A stretch of 64,000 bases of DNA from Prevotella nigrescens (GTDB taxonomy: Bacteria; Bacteroidota; Bacteroidia; Bacteroidales; Bacteroidaceae), in assembly GCF_031191185.1 (NCBI RefSeq), contig NZ_CP133465.1:554001-618000 (forward strand), given 5' to 3'. The notes under the pieces were generated by a model. That model was given only the letters and a program-made list of their open reading frames with translations. It searched no databases and had not been told where the DNA came from. Made by a program: the position numbers and the translations under genes. Shown one piece after another: positions 19,484 through 27,136 of the stretch (within the stretch, counting starts at the first letter, position 1; each line of letters opens with the position of its first letter).

Positions 19484-19831
19484 TAAAATGTTCTCTATAA
19501 AATACGATAGGAAAGAATATCTAAAAAGTCTTTTAAATCAATAACATTCAAAATATTCAAAGTAAAATGTACCGTATAGAATTTATAATAAGAAAATGAA
19601 AATTTATAATTATAATTTTTTGATTTTTAATTATAAATCATCTGCATTTTAATTAGAAATAAAACGACAGGAATAATAAAATAGGCGATAACGGTGCAAT
19701 TTGGGAAATCTCCATAACTTTGAAGAGATTAAATAGTGGGATAAGCATATCTATCTTATTAATATTGAGAAGGAAATATCTGCGTATATTAAATATGTAG
19801 AATACCAATAATTTAAAATAAAGAAGATAAA
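19484..19831. other. Gap inside the cas operon, no gene seen
   Basis: 348 bp, extremely AT-rich, the only large gap in an otherwise tightly packed operon. It contains an 11-bp perfect inverted repeat (ATTTATAATTA at 19602 and TAATTATAAAT at 19628). An 18-codon open frame begins at 19488 right after the preceding stop (MFSIKYDRKEY...), which may be coincidental or the start of a decayed gene. It may also hold an internal promoter. Confidence 0.5.
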
Positions 19832-21538
19832 ATGAAGAAATATAAAATTCAACCAACGATAAGAGAACAATTCTATAATCCATATTGTTTTGTTCCATTA
19901 AGTAATAACGTGTTTAATTACACAGAAGAAGAGAAATATAAGTTTATGATAGCAAATGATGTTCCTTTTAAAAAAGGGATATCAGGAAAAATATACGCTA
20001 CATTTATTGCAAAGTCTCCTTTCTGTGTAAAATCAAATGAAAAGGAAAATTGTAATATAAATGGGAAGTATATAATCCCATCTACTTCTATCAAAGGTAT
20101 GATTCGTTCAGTTTTTGATATTATTACTTTATCGAATATAAGTCATTCAGCTGATAATTCGCGTTTTAGTATGAGAAATGTAAGGAGTGATGACTATGAC
20201 TTAAAAAAAGAAGCCCCAAAGAGCGGCTTTTTAATTCTTTTAAGAGGAGATTACTTTATTATTCCTTGTAAAAGTGAAGCCGTTTTGTATGAAACTATAA
20301 ACGAGGAAGAAGGTGTAGATGTTAAACATGGTAAGACAGTTGAAGAAAAATATAAACTAATTAGAAAGAAGTATAAATTTCAAACAGAAGATGATTTTTA
20401 TCATTATTGGTTCTTTTCTGGCTTTATGAATAACAAGAAGCATGAGTATGATTTTAAAGTACCGAAGTCTATTACTCAAAAAGACCTTATACCACTTAAT
20501 GAAAAGGAATTTAAAGAATTCCGTTTTATTTATGAAATAGAAAATAAGAATAAAAGTTGGGCTTTTTGGAAGAAAGAGATGCTTAGTTTCTCTTGTTTAG
20601 AAGAGTTGCAAGAAAAATCTTATAAAGGGCTTGCTCCTTGTTTTTACAGAGAACAAATTGATGAATTTGGAAATAGAAGTGTGAAAGATTTAGGTTTCTC
20701 TTATTTATATAGAATTCCTTATCAGAATACAATACACGATTGTTTGCCCAATTCATATAAACAAAATACTTTTGATATGTCGCAAGCTCTTTTTGGATTT
20801 GTATTGCCTAAATCTAAAAATAGAAAAGAAGAAAGTTTGCGTGGAAGAGTGCGATTTTCGAATGCCTTTATTAAAAATGCAGAACGCGAAGGAGAACATA
20901 CATTTATTTTAGGTTCTCCCAAACCAACTTATTTCCCATTCTATTTACAAAATAATGGAAAATCTTTACAAACATATAAATCTGAAAATCCAATTATATC
21001 TGGTTGGAAGCGTTATTTGCTTCATTCCAAAGTGCAAAAAGGAGAAAAGCAAAATAAAGGTAGTGAGTCTTCATTTGTAGCATTAAAAGCAGGAGCAACT
21101 TTTACTACAGAGATATATGTTCATAATGTTCTACCTTACGAATTGGGAGCTTTGATAGCAGCCTTAACATTCTGTAATAAAAAAGAGTGTTTCCATTCTT
21201 TAGGTTATGCTAAGCCTTTTGGATATGGAAAAATGAAGTTGGAAGATGTAAAGTTAGCACTTACACCAAATAGTTCGGAAATTGAAGAACTTAGTTCTGA
21301 TTTTTTGATGAAAGAATTCGAAAACAAAATACTTAGCAATACCCAAATGACACTTAATCAGTATCATAATTACTTATGGTCTCTATTTAAAATTGCTTCT
21401 GGTGATTATAACGACAAACCTATTCGCTATCCACGTTTAGATAATTACGATAAAATAGCACAAAGGAAAAAAAGTGAATTTGATATTATTAGCAATGAAA
21501 AGAAATCACTAACAGATTTCTCACCAATAACAAAATAA
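19832..21538 (+). CDS. Large RAMP protein (TIGR03986-like)
   Basis: 568 residues. The N terminus 'NPYCFVPLSNNVF' matches the 'NPYNFVPL' opening of the TIGR03986 RAMP family associated with type III-D loci. RAMP motifs follow: 'GKYIIPSTSIKGMIRSVFDII' style strand and helix, 'LRGRVRFSNAFI' and the G-rich segment 'SLGYAKPFGYGKMKL'. It is larger than a single Cas7 and probably occupies a special position in the complex. It ends 2 bp before the Card1-like gene. Confidence 0.8.
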   Translation: MKKYKIQPTIREQFYNPYCFVPLSNNVFNYTEEEKYKFMIANDVPFKKGISGKIYATFIAKSPFCVKSNEKENCNINGKYIIPSTSIKGMIRSVFDIITLSNISHSADNSRFSMRNVRSDDYDLKKEAPKSGFLILLRGDYFIIPCKSEAVLYETINEEEGVDVKHGKTVEEKYKLIRKKYKFQTEDDFYHYWFFSGFMNNKKHEYDFKVPKSITQKDLIPLNEKEFKEFRFIYEIENKNKSWAFWKKEMLSFSCLEELQEKSYKGLAPCFYREQIDEFGNRSVKDLGFSYLYRIPYQNTIHDCLPNSYKQNTFDMSQALFGFVLPKSKNRKEESLRGRVRFSNAFIKNAEREGEHTFILGSPKPTYFPFYLQNNGKSLQTYKSENPIISGWKRYLLHSKVQKGEKQNKGSESSFVALKAGATFTTEIYVHNVLPYELGALIAALTFCNKKECFHSLGYAKPFGYGKMKLEDVKLALTPNSSEIEELSSDFLMKEFENKILSNTQMTLNQYHNYLWSLFKIASGDYNDKPIRYPRLDNYDKIAQRKKSEFDIISNEKKSLTDFSPITK

Positions 21539-21540
21539 AT

Positions 21541-22554
21541 ATGAAGAAAGTATTAGTTTCAATATTAAGTGATCACCTTGTGCCGAATTATCTTTTTATT
21601 AAAGAAATGCGTGGACAGTATAATGAGTTGCTATTTATAGGAACACCTTATACAGAAAGTAAGGCGATAGCAACTCATTTGGAGAATGCTTTAGAAAATA
21701 GAAAGAGTAATATTAAAAAAGTTATATTAGAAAGTGATCAATATCAAGAAGGTGTACAGTCTCTTGAAAATATAAGTCTGCCTAACGATGTACAATATAT
21801 TGTTAATCTTACAGGTGGAACAAAAATTATGTCGTTGATAGTTTACGATTTCTTTAGAAAGCTAAATAGTTCGTTCTATTATATTCCTATAGGTAAAAAC
21901 ACTTATTGCAATATTGAAGAAGAAAATATGCATGCTTTGCAATATCGTATATCGCTTAGAGAATATTTCACACTCTATGGACTCCATTATGAATGCGATA
22001 ATGCATTATTAAAGGATGCGGAGACTACTTTTCAATTTTTCGAGAAGCAAAAGAAACGAAAGTTTTATCTTTCAGATGAAATAAAAAATTCACAAAAGGC
22101 TGAGACAGCAAAAGATAAGAAGTATTATGCAGGAGAATGGTTTGAAGAGTATACTTATTTGCGAATTAAAAAAGAACTGAATTTACGCGAACAAGATATA
22201 GCTATGTCGTTGAAAATATATAGAGAAGATGCTCAAAATAACGACAACGAAATAGATGTTGCCTTTATGTACGAGAATACTCTTTATATTATAGAGTGCA
22301 AAGTCAGTATGAATGGATTTAGTATGTTGGGTTATGGTAAAAAACCACAGCAAACAATAGAAGAGTTTCTTTATAAGTTAGCTGCTATAAGTAAAGATTT
22401 TGGACTTATAGTGCGTCCTTATATATTTACACTCCATAAAATGGAGAAGCTACCTGACGGCTCACTTAAAAGTCTTCAAAAGCGTATGCAAATTCTCGGT
22501 ATTCGCAATATTATAGATGGCAAACAATTATCAAAACAAAAAATAGATTTCTAA
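21541..22554 (+). CDS. Card1/Can2-like CARF nuclease
   Basis: 337 residues. The N-terminal half is a CARF (Rossmann-like) domain with 'LTGGTK' at 90-95 and the start 'KVLVSILSDHLVPNYLFIKEM' expected for DUF1887/Card1. The C-terminal half is a PD-(D/E)xK nuclease: 'GEWFEEYTYLRIKKEL', Asp239 in 'NEIDVAF' and Glu252/Lys254 in 'YIIECKVS'. Known relatives bind cyclic tetra-adenylate and then nick DNA and cut RNA, causing dormancy or abortive defence. Here it would be activated by the Cas10 palm. All catalytic residues are present. Confidence 0.85.
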   Translation: MKKVLVSILSDHLVPNYLFIKEMRGQYNELLFIGTPYTESKAIATHLENALENRKSNIKKVILESDQYQEGVQSLENISLPNDVQYIVNLTGGTKIMSLIVYDFFRKLNSSFYYIPIGKNTYCNIEEENMHALQYRISLREYFTLYGLHYECDNALLKDAETTFQFFEKQKKRKFYLSDEIKNSQKAETAKDKKYYAGEWFEEYTYLRIKKELNLREQDIAMSLKIYREDAQNNDNEIDVAFMYENTLYIIECKVSMNGFSMLGYGKKPQQTIEEFLYKLAAISKDFGLIVRPYIFTLHKMEKLPDGSLKSLQKRMQILGIRNIIDGKQLSKQKIDF

Positions 22555-22555
22555 T

Positions 22556-23875
22556 ATGGCACGAAAAATATTTATATCTGTACTGGGTACTGGGCTTTAT
22601 GAACGTGGAATATATACTCAAGGAGAGTTTAAATCTACTGAAACGAGGTTTATACAACAGGCAACAATAGAATTGCTTGGGTGCAAAGAAACGTGGACTG
22701 AAGATGATAAAATATGTATTCTGCTTACTGAACAAACAAGAAAATTAAATTGGGACGTAACTGTACGTAAAGCTCGTTGTACTGGAGAGGAAATACCTTA
22801 CGAGGGGTTAAAAGATATATTAAAAGAAATGCATTTGAAACCTGCCGTTCTTGATATTCCTATTCTTGATGGAAAGGACGAAAAGGAAATGTGGGATATT
22901 TTTCAGACGGTGTTCAATCTGTTGCAAGAAGACGATGAGCTATATTTCGATTTAACTCATAGTTTTAGATATTTACCTATGCTCATTCTTGTTCTTGGCA
23001 ATTATGCTAAATTTCTAAAAAATGTGCAGATTGCTCATATTTCGTATGGAAATTATGAAGCACGAAACGAAAATAGCTCACCTATAGTAAATCTTCTTCC
23101 ATTAGCAGTTCTTCAAGATTGGACATTTGCTGCTGCAGATTATCTTCATAATGGACAAAGTGAACAGTTGGTACAACTCACCAAAAATGCAATAAACCCA
23201 ATTCTAAAGGCAACACTTGGAAAAGATGAAGACGCAAATAGCTTAAGGGAATTGTTTATTACGTTAGAAACAATAATAAGTAATATGCAAACTTGTAGAG
23301 GTTTGTCCATTACACAGGAAGAAGATGTTTTTAAATTGAAACAATCTATTGAAAGTAGTTCAGCAGATATTATTCCTCCACTTGTTCCTGTGATAAAAGA
23401 AATAGAAAAATCTTTTTCTAATTTTTCGGCTGATGCCAATATAATTAATGGTTTACATGCTGCAAAGTGGTGTTACAAAAACCGAATGTATCAACAGGCA
23501 ATTACAATATTGCAAGAGACGATAGTAACAATGGTTTGCGAAAAAACTAATCTACCTATAGAGAACGATAAAACAAGAGGACTTGTAAATTCAGCTTTCT
23601 ATATTGTTTTTAATAAGAAACAACATGATGAAGATAGTTGGAGTCTTAATTATGAAAGTAGAGATGAGTCTATAAAAATAGTAAGAGAATTAATTCAATT
23701 ACCAATTATCAATGATCTTTCTAAAGTCTTTAGTGATGCAACTGAATTACGCAATGATTTTAATCATGCTGGATTTAGACCAAATCCTTCAAAGATTAAT
23801 AAAATTAGGGATAATATAGGAAAATGTATTAACGAAGTGTTTAATTTATTAATACCCCAAAGCGATGTTCATTAA
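22556..23875 (+). CDS. CARF-HEPN ribonuclease (Csx1/Csx2 group, TIGR02221-like)
   Basis: 439 residues. The CARF domain has 'RKIFISVLGTGLYERG' at the start and 'YFDLTHSFRYLPMLILV' near residues 130-147, typical of the TIGR02221/TM1812 group. The C-terminal helical HEPN domain carries the catalytic R-x4-H motif at Arg399 to His404 ('LRNDFNHAGF'). Known relatives are ssRNA endonucleases switched on by cyclic oligoadenylate. Together with the preceding Card1-like protein this gives the locus two second-messenger effectors. It overlaps the next gene by 11 bp. Confidence 0.85.
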   Translation: MARKIFISVLGTGLYERGIYTQGEFKSTETRFIQQATIELLGCKETWTEDDKICILLTEQTRKLNWDVTVRKARCTGEEIPYEGLKDILKEMHLKPAVLDIPILDGKDEKEMWDIFQTVFNLLQEDDELYFDLTHSFRYLPMLILVLGNYAKFLKNVQIAHISYGNYEARNENSSPIVNLLPLAVLQDWTFAAADYLHNGQSEQLVQLTKNAINPILKATLGKDEDANSLRELFITLETIISNMQTCRGLSITQEEDVFKLKQSIESSSADIIPPLVPVIKEIEKSFSNFSADANIINGLHAAKWCYKNRMYQQAITILQETIVTMVCEKTNLPIENDKTRGLVNSAFYIVFNKKQHDEDSWSLNYESRDESIKIVRELIQLPIINDLSKVFSDATELRNDFNHAGFRPNPSKINKIRDNIGKCINEVFNLLIPQSDVH

Positions 23876-24221
23876 CTTTTCTAACCATTCATTATCTACG
23901 TGGACTGAAAAGCAGATAAAGGCTGCAAAAGAATATGGAGAATTGGAAGAAATTGTTTTTCCAAATATAAATCCACAGTTTACAACTGAGCAAGTTCAGA
24001 TGTTAGCAACAGATTATGTGGCTAAAATACTCACTCATTATTCAACCGAAAATCTCACAGTACACGTTATGGGCGAACTTACTTTTTGTTTTTCTGTTGT
24101 TCAACAACTTAAAGAAAAAGGTGTACGTTGTGTTGCTTCTACTACCGAACGTGTTGTGGAAGAAACGGACGATAACAAGAAAATTTCGAAATTCACCTTT
24201 GTTCAGTTCCGAGAATATTAA
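23865..24221 (+). CDS. Small CRISPR-associated Rossmann-like protein, possible ring nuclease
   Basis: 118 residues. The strand-helix pattern 'FINFSNHSLSTWTEKQIKAA' (start) and 'LTVHVMGELTFCFSVVQQL', then 'VRCVASTTERVVEE', suggests a single small CARF-like fold. It sits directly after two CARF effectors and overlaps the second, the usual place for an off-switch. Small proteins of this size (Csx15, Csx16, Csx20 groups) have been linked to cyclic-oligoadenylate degradation. The match is by size, position and general pattern only, so a ring-nuclease role is inference. Confidence 0.5.
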   Translation: MFINFSNHSLSTWTEKQIKAAKEYGELEEIVFPNINPQFTTEQVQMLATDYVAKILTHYSTENLTVHVMGELTFCFSVVQQLKEKGVRCVASTTERVVEETDDNKKISKFTFVQFREY

Positions 24222-24283
24222 CAATTGCTTGCAGATATTGATTGTAACACTCAATATCTACAACAAATAAACACTATTGCCTA

Positions 24284-25261
24284 ATGGAATTAATTCTAAA
24301 CACTTTTGGAGTTTCACTAAATCGCGATAACGAAGGTTTTGTTATTAATACTTCAGATGGGAAACAACGTATACCAGCTGTTGGAATAGATAGTATTCAA
24401 ATAAGTCGAGGTGCACAAATAACGAGCGATGCTGTAATGTTGGCTATAGAACGCGAAATAGAAGTGTTGTTTATGGATCGTTCTGGAAATCCAATCGGAC
24501 GTATTTGGAGTTCAAAATATGGTAGTATTTCTACTATTAGGAAAGGACAACTTAGTTTTGTTTACTCGCACAATGCCGTAGACTGGATAAAAAATGTGCT
24601 GCTTAAAAAAATAGAAAACCAACAAGCGCTAATGCTTCTTTTCAACAATAATGATAATCCGAACGTGTCTACCGAAAAGAATATTGCTCGGTTGGAAGAT
24701 TATAGAAATAAGATACGTGCATTAGATGGAGATATTGTAAACGATATTGCGCCTATGCTTAGAGGTTGGGAAGGACAAGCCTCACGAATTTATTTTAGTA
24801 CCATAAATTCGTTTCTTCCAGAACAATTCCGTTTTGAAAATAGAACACAACACCCAGCTCTTGATGTTACAAATGCTTTTTTAAATTATGGATATGGCAT
24901 ACTTTATGGGCGTATTGAAGGAACACTTATAAAGGCAGGAATAGATCCATATATTGGTATTTTGCATCGCGACGATTATAATCGTCCTGTCTTGGTTTAC
25001 GACATTATAGAAATGTATCGTATTTGGGTAGATTATGTCGTTTACACGCTTCTTGCCCAGAATGTCATTACAGAAGAGTTTTATTCTGTTCGCGAAGATG
25101 GTTCTTATTGGCTCGAAGCTTTAGGAAGACGTGTACTAATCCAGTCGCTTAACGATTATATGGACGAAATAATAACTATGAAAGGAGTTACACGTTCCCG
25201 GCTCACGCATCTCTCTTTTTATATACAATCTTTGGCTCAAAAATTTAAAAACGAAAAGTAA
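24284..25261 (+). CDS. cas1: CRISPR integrase Cas1
   Basis: 325 residues. Cas1 inserts new spacers together with Cas2. The metal-binding residues are present: Glu163 in 'GWEGQASRIYF', His228 in 'GILHRDDYNRPV' and Asp240 in 'VYDIIEMYR'. The N-terminal strand domain ('LILNTFGVSLNRDNEGFVI') and 'VLFMDRSGNPIGRIW' are typical. It starts the adaptation module of the operon and is followed 3 bp later by the primase-polymerase-like gene. Confidence 0.97.
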   Translation: MELILNTFGVSLNRDNEGFVINTSDGKQRIPAVGIDSIQISRGAQITSDAVMLAIEREIEVLFMDRSGNPIGRIWSSKYGSISTIRKGQLSFVYSHNAVDWIKNVLLKKIENQQALMLLFNNNDNPNVSTEKNIARLEDYRNKIRALDGDIVNDIAPMLRGWEGQASRIYFSTINSFLPEQFRFENRTQHPALDVTNAFLNYGYGILYGRIEGTLIKAGIDPYIGILHRDDYNRPVLVYDIIEMYRIWVDYVVYTLLAQNVITEEFYSVREDGSYWLEALGRRVLIQSLNDYMDEIITMKGVTRSRLTHLSFYIQSLAQKFKNEK

Positions 25262-25264
25262 GTT

Positions 25265-26281
25265 ATGCTATTATTTGGAACTAACATACAATCGGCAGCC
25301 GACGAACTGCGAAAAGTTCAAGAAGAATATCTTTATCATAGTTTGCGAAATCCTAAACCTGCCATTGCTGCTACTATAAAACAGTTGCGTATTATATATG
25401 GTATGGATAAAAATGGCTATAGCCAGCTAAAACGCAAACTTCCTTATTTTGTTTGTGGGCAATTTAATCCGCCGTTTCGGCGTAAAGAGAACTTTGCTTA
25501 TACAGAAAACTTTATTCTCGATTTCGATCATCTTTCTTCAAAACAATTGTCGCTGAAGGGGGTTCGCGAAAAAATTATTCAAGACCAACAGGTATTAATG
25601 TGTTTCGCATCGCCAAGCGAAGATGGAATTAAGGTGATGTTTCGGTTAAAAGAGCGGTGTTACGATGCTGGCATTTATTCTATTTTCTATAAAGCATTTG
25701 CTGCAACCTTTGCAATGCGCCATAATCTTATGCAGGTTTCCGATAGTAAAACGTCAGATGTAGCCCGGGCTTGCTTTGTTAGCATTGATACTGAAGCTTA
25801 TTTCAATCCAAATTGTACACCTGTAGACATTAATGCTTATATAGACGAATCTGATTCTGATGCTATTTTCAAAATGAAATACGAACAAGAACAGCACGAA
25901 AAGGTTGCAAAGAAAAACGAAAACGGACAAACGCCAGAAGCAAAAGACCCTGATAAAAAAATATTAGAATGTATTCGACAGAAACTAAACCCCAAAAGTT
26001 CTCCAAAAACAGAGACAAAGCAGGCTTTTGTTCCCGAACGTCTGAACGAGATTATAGACAACTTAAAACAATTTATAGAAGCAACAGGAGTACAAGTTAC
26101 CGAAATTATAAACATACAATATGCAAAAAAAATAAGAGCACGACTTGGACAGAGAGAAGCCGAAATAAATCTTTTCTACGGAAAAAGTGGATTTAGTGTT
26201 GTTATTTCTCCACGAAGAGGCACTAACGAAGAGTTAAACGATTTACTTGCAGAGATAGTTAATAACTTTTTGCTGCAATAA
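25265..26281 (+). CDS. CRISPR-associated primase-polymerase-like protein (CAPP, AEP superfamily)
   Basis: 338 residues between cas1 and cas2. The archaeo-eukaryotic primase signature is visible: Asp86-x-Asp88-His89 in 'FILDFDHLSSKQL', then 'SEDGIKVMF' at 118-126 (the region that binds the incoming nucleotide), and a third acidic site in 'SDSKTSDVARACFVSID'. This layout fits the VirE_N/BT4734-like AEP branch and the CRISPR-associated primase-polymerases reported in Bacteroidota. Such enzymes make or extend DNA from protospacer material and are thought to help spacer acquisition. The C-terminal 100 residues are an alpha/beta tail after a charged linker (about 200-235) and have no match I can name. 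Confidence 0.75.
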   Translation: MLLFGTNIQSAADELRKVQEEYLYHSLRNPKPAIAATIKQLRIIYGMDKNGYSQLKRKLPYFVCGQFNPPFRRKENFAYTENFILDFDHLSSKQLSLKGVREKIIQDQQVLMCFASPSEDGIKVMFRLKERCYDAGIYSIFYKAFAATFAMRHNLMQVSDSKTSDVARACFVSIDTEAYFNPNCTPVDINAYIDESDSDAIFKMKYEQEQHEKVAKKNENGQTPEAKDPDKKILECIRQKLNPKSSPKTETKQAFVPERLNEIIDNLKQFIEATGVQVTEIINIQYAKKIRARLGQREAEINLFYGKSGFSVVISPRRGTNEELNDLLAEIVNNFLLQ

Positions 26282-26325
26282 AATGGCGAGCCATTGCTAT
26301 AAAAATACTATAAAACTATAGAAAT

Positions 26326-26796
26326 ATGCGTAAACAACTTCCATATATAGAAATTTTGCGTAAACTTAATAGGGCTGGTGTAGAAAAATCGCCAACTATT
26401 AATAGAGAAGTAGGCAATATCGATAATATTCCAACGCTGCACGAACGCATAAATTTTCTTCTTGGAATAGTAAACAAAACATCACGTCCCGCTACAAATA
26501 TGTTATTCTTTGTTATGTATGATATTGCGAGCAATAAAGTTCGCTACCACATTGCGAAATATTTAGAACGAAAGGGGTGCACCCGTATTCAGCGTTCTAT
26601 ATTTCTTGCCGATCTCGACAAGGCAGTTTACGACGAAATAAAAAGTAATCTGGCAGAAGTGCAGGCTCTTTACGATAATAACGATAGCATTATTGTTTGC
26701 CCTGTATCTACCGACCAGCTAAAGGCAATGAAAGTTATTGGCGAAGATATTAATATTGATGTTATACTTCGTTCTAACAATACACTTTTCTTTTAG
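26326..26796 (+). CDS. cas2: Cas2 with N-terminal extension
   Basis: 156 residues, versus about 90-100 for typical Cas2. The Cas2 fold starts near residue 60: 'MLFFVMYDIASNKVRYHIAK' with the active-site Asp in 'YDI', then 'GCTRIQRSIFLADL' and 'IIVCPVSTDQL'. The extra ~55 N-terminal residues ('EILRKLNRAGVEKSPTINRE') are helical and not part of the standard fold. The upstream ATG is kept because the frame is coding throughout and a good start context lies 44 bp after the previous gene. The extension could contact the primase-polymerase-like neighbour; that is inference. Confidence 0.9.
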   Translation: MRKQLPYIEILRKLNRAGVEKSPTINREVGNIDNIPTLHERINFLLGIVNKTSRPATNMLFFVMYDIASNKVRYHIAKYLERKGCTRIQRSIFLADLDKAVYDEIKSNLAEVQALYDNNDSIIVCPVSTDQLKAMKVIGEDINIDVILRSNNTLFF

Positions 26797-27136
26797 GCGT
26801 ATTCAGTAAAATATACATCGAGATTAAGTAGGTGTAACTATATTTTCTCTTTGTGTAGTGTTACTTTTTGAGAGTTCTGTTTTGTTTTTCTGTAGTATAA
26901 CTTGCAATATACTTTCAGGAAAACGAGCTTTTCTCATCTGAAGCGCAAAAAAGTATAATAAAAGTGCTTTTTAAAGCATATCTTAACAAAGATTTTACAG
27001 CGTTCTTTGACATTATGAACAAAAATATGTACTTTTGCACTCGCTTTTGAGATACTTAATTTCTGTTAAATAACAATAGCTGTCATCGAAATTATAAACC
27101 AAAATGCTTTATACAAAGGATATGTAAGTCTTTGCT
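26797..27136 (+). other. CRISPR leader
   Basis: 340 bp of AT-rich sequence with no gene, between cas2 and the first repeat. It contains a strong promoter (27007-27037). New spacers are expected to enter at its right edge, because the degenerate repeats are all at the far right end of the array. Confidence 0.8.
27007..27037 (+). promoter_or_regulatory. Promoter of the CRISPR array inside the leader
   Basis: TTG at 27007-27009, 20 bp, TACTTTTG at 27030-27037: a perfect Bacteroidota -33/-7 pair. The predicted start of the transcript is about 90 bp before the first repeat, so the array would be read left to right. Confidence 0.8.

Noticed and set aside
13474-26796. Classification as type III-A or III-B
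   Set aside because: No Csm2/Csm5 or Cmr1/Cmr3/Cmr6 pattern; the Csx10-like and TIGR03986-like proteins fit III-D better.
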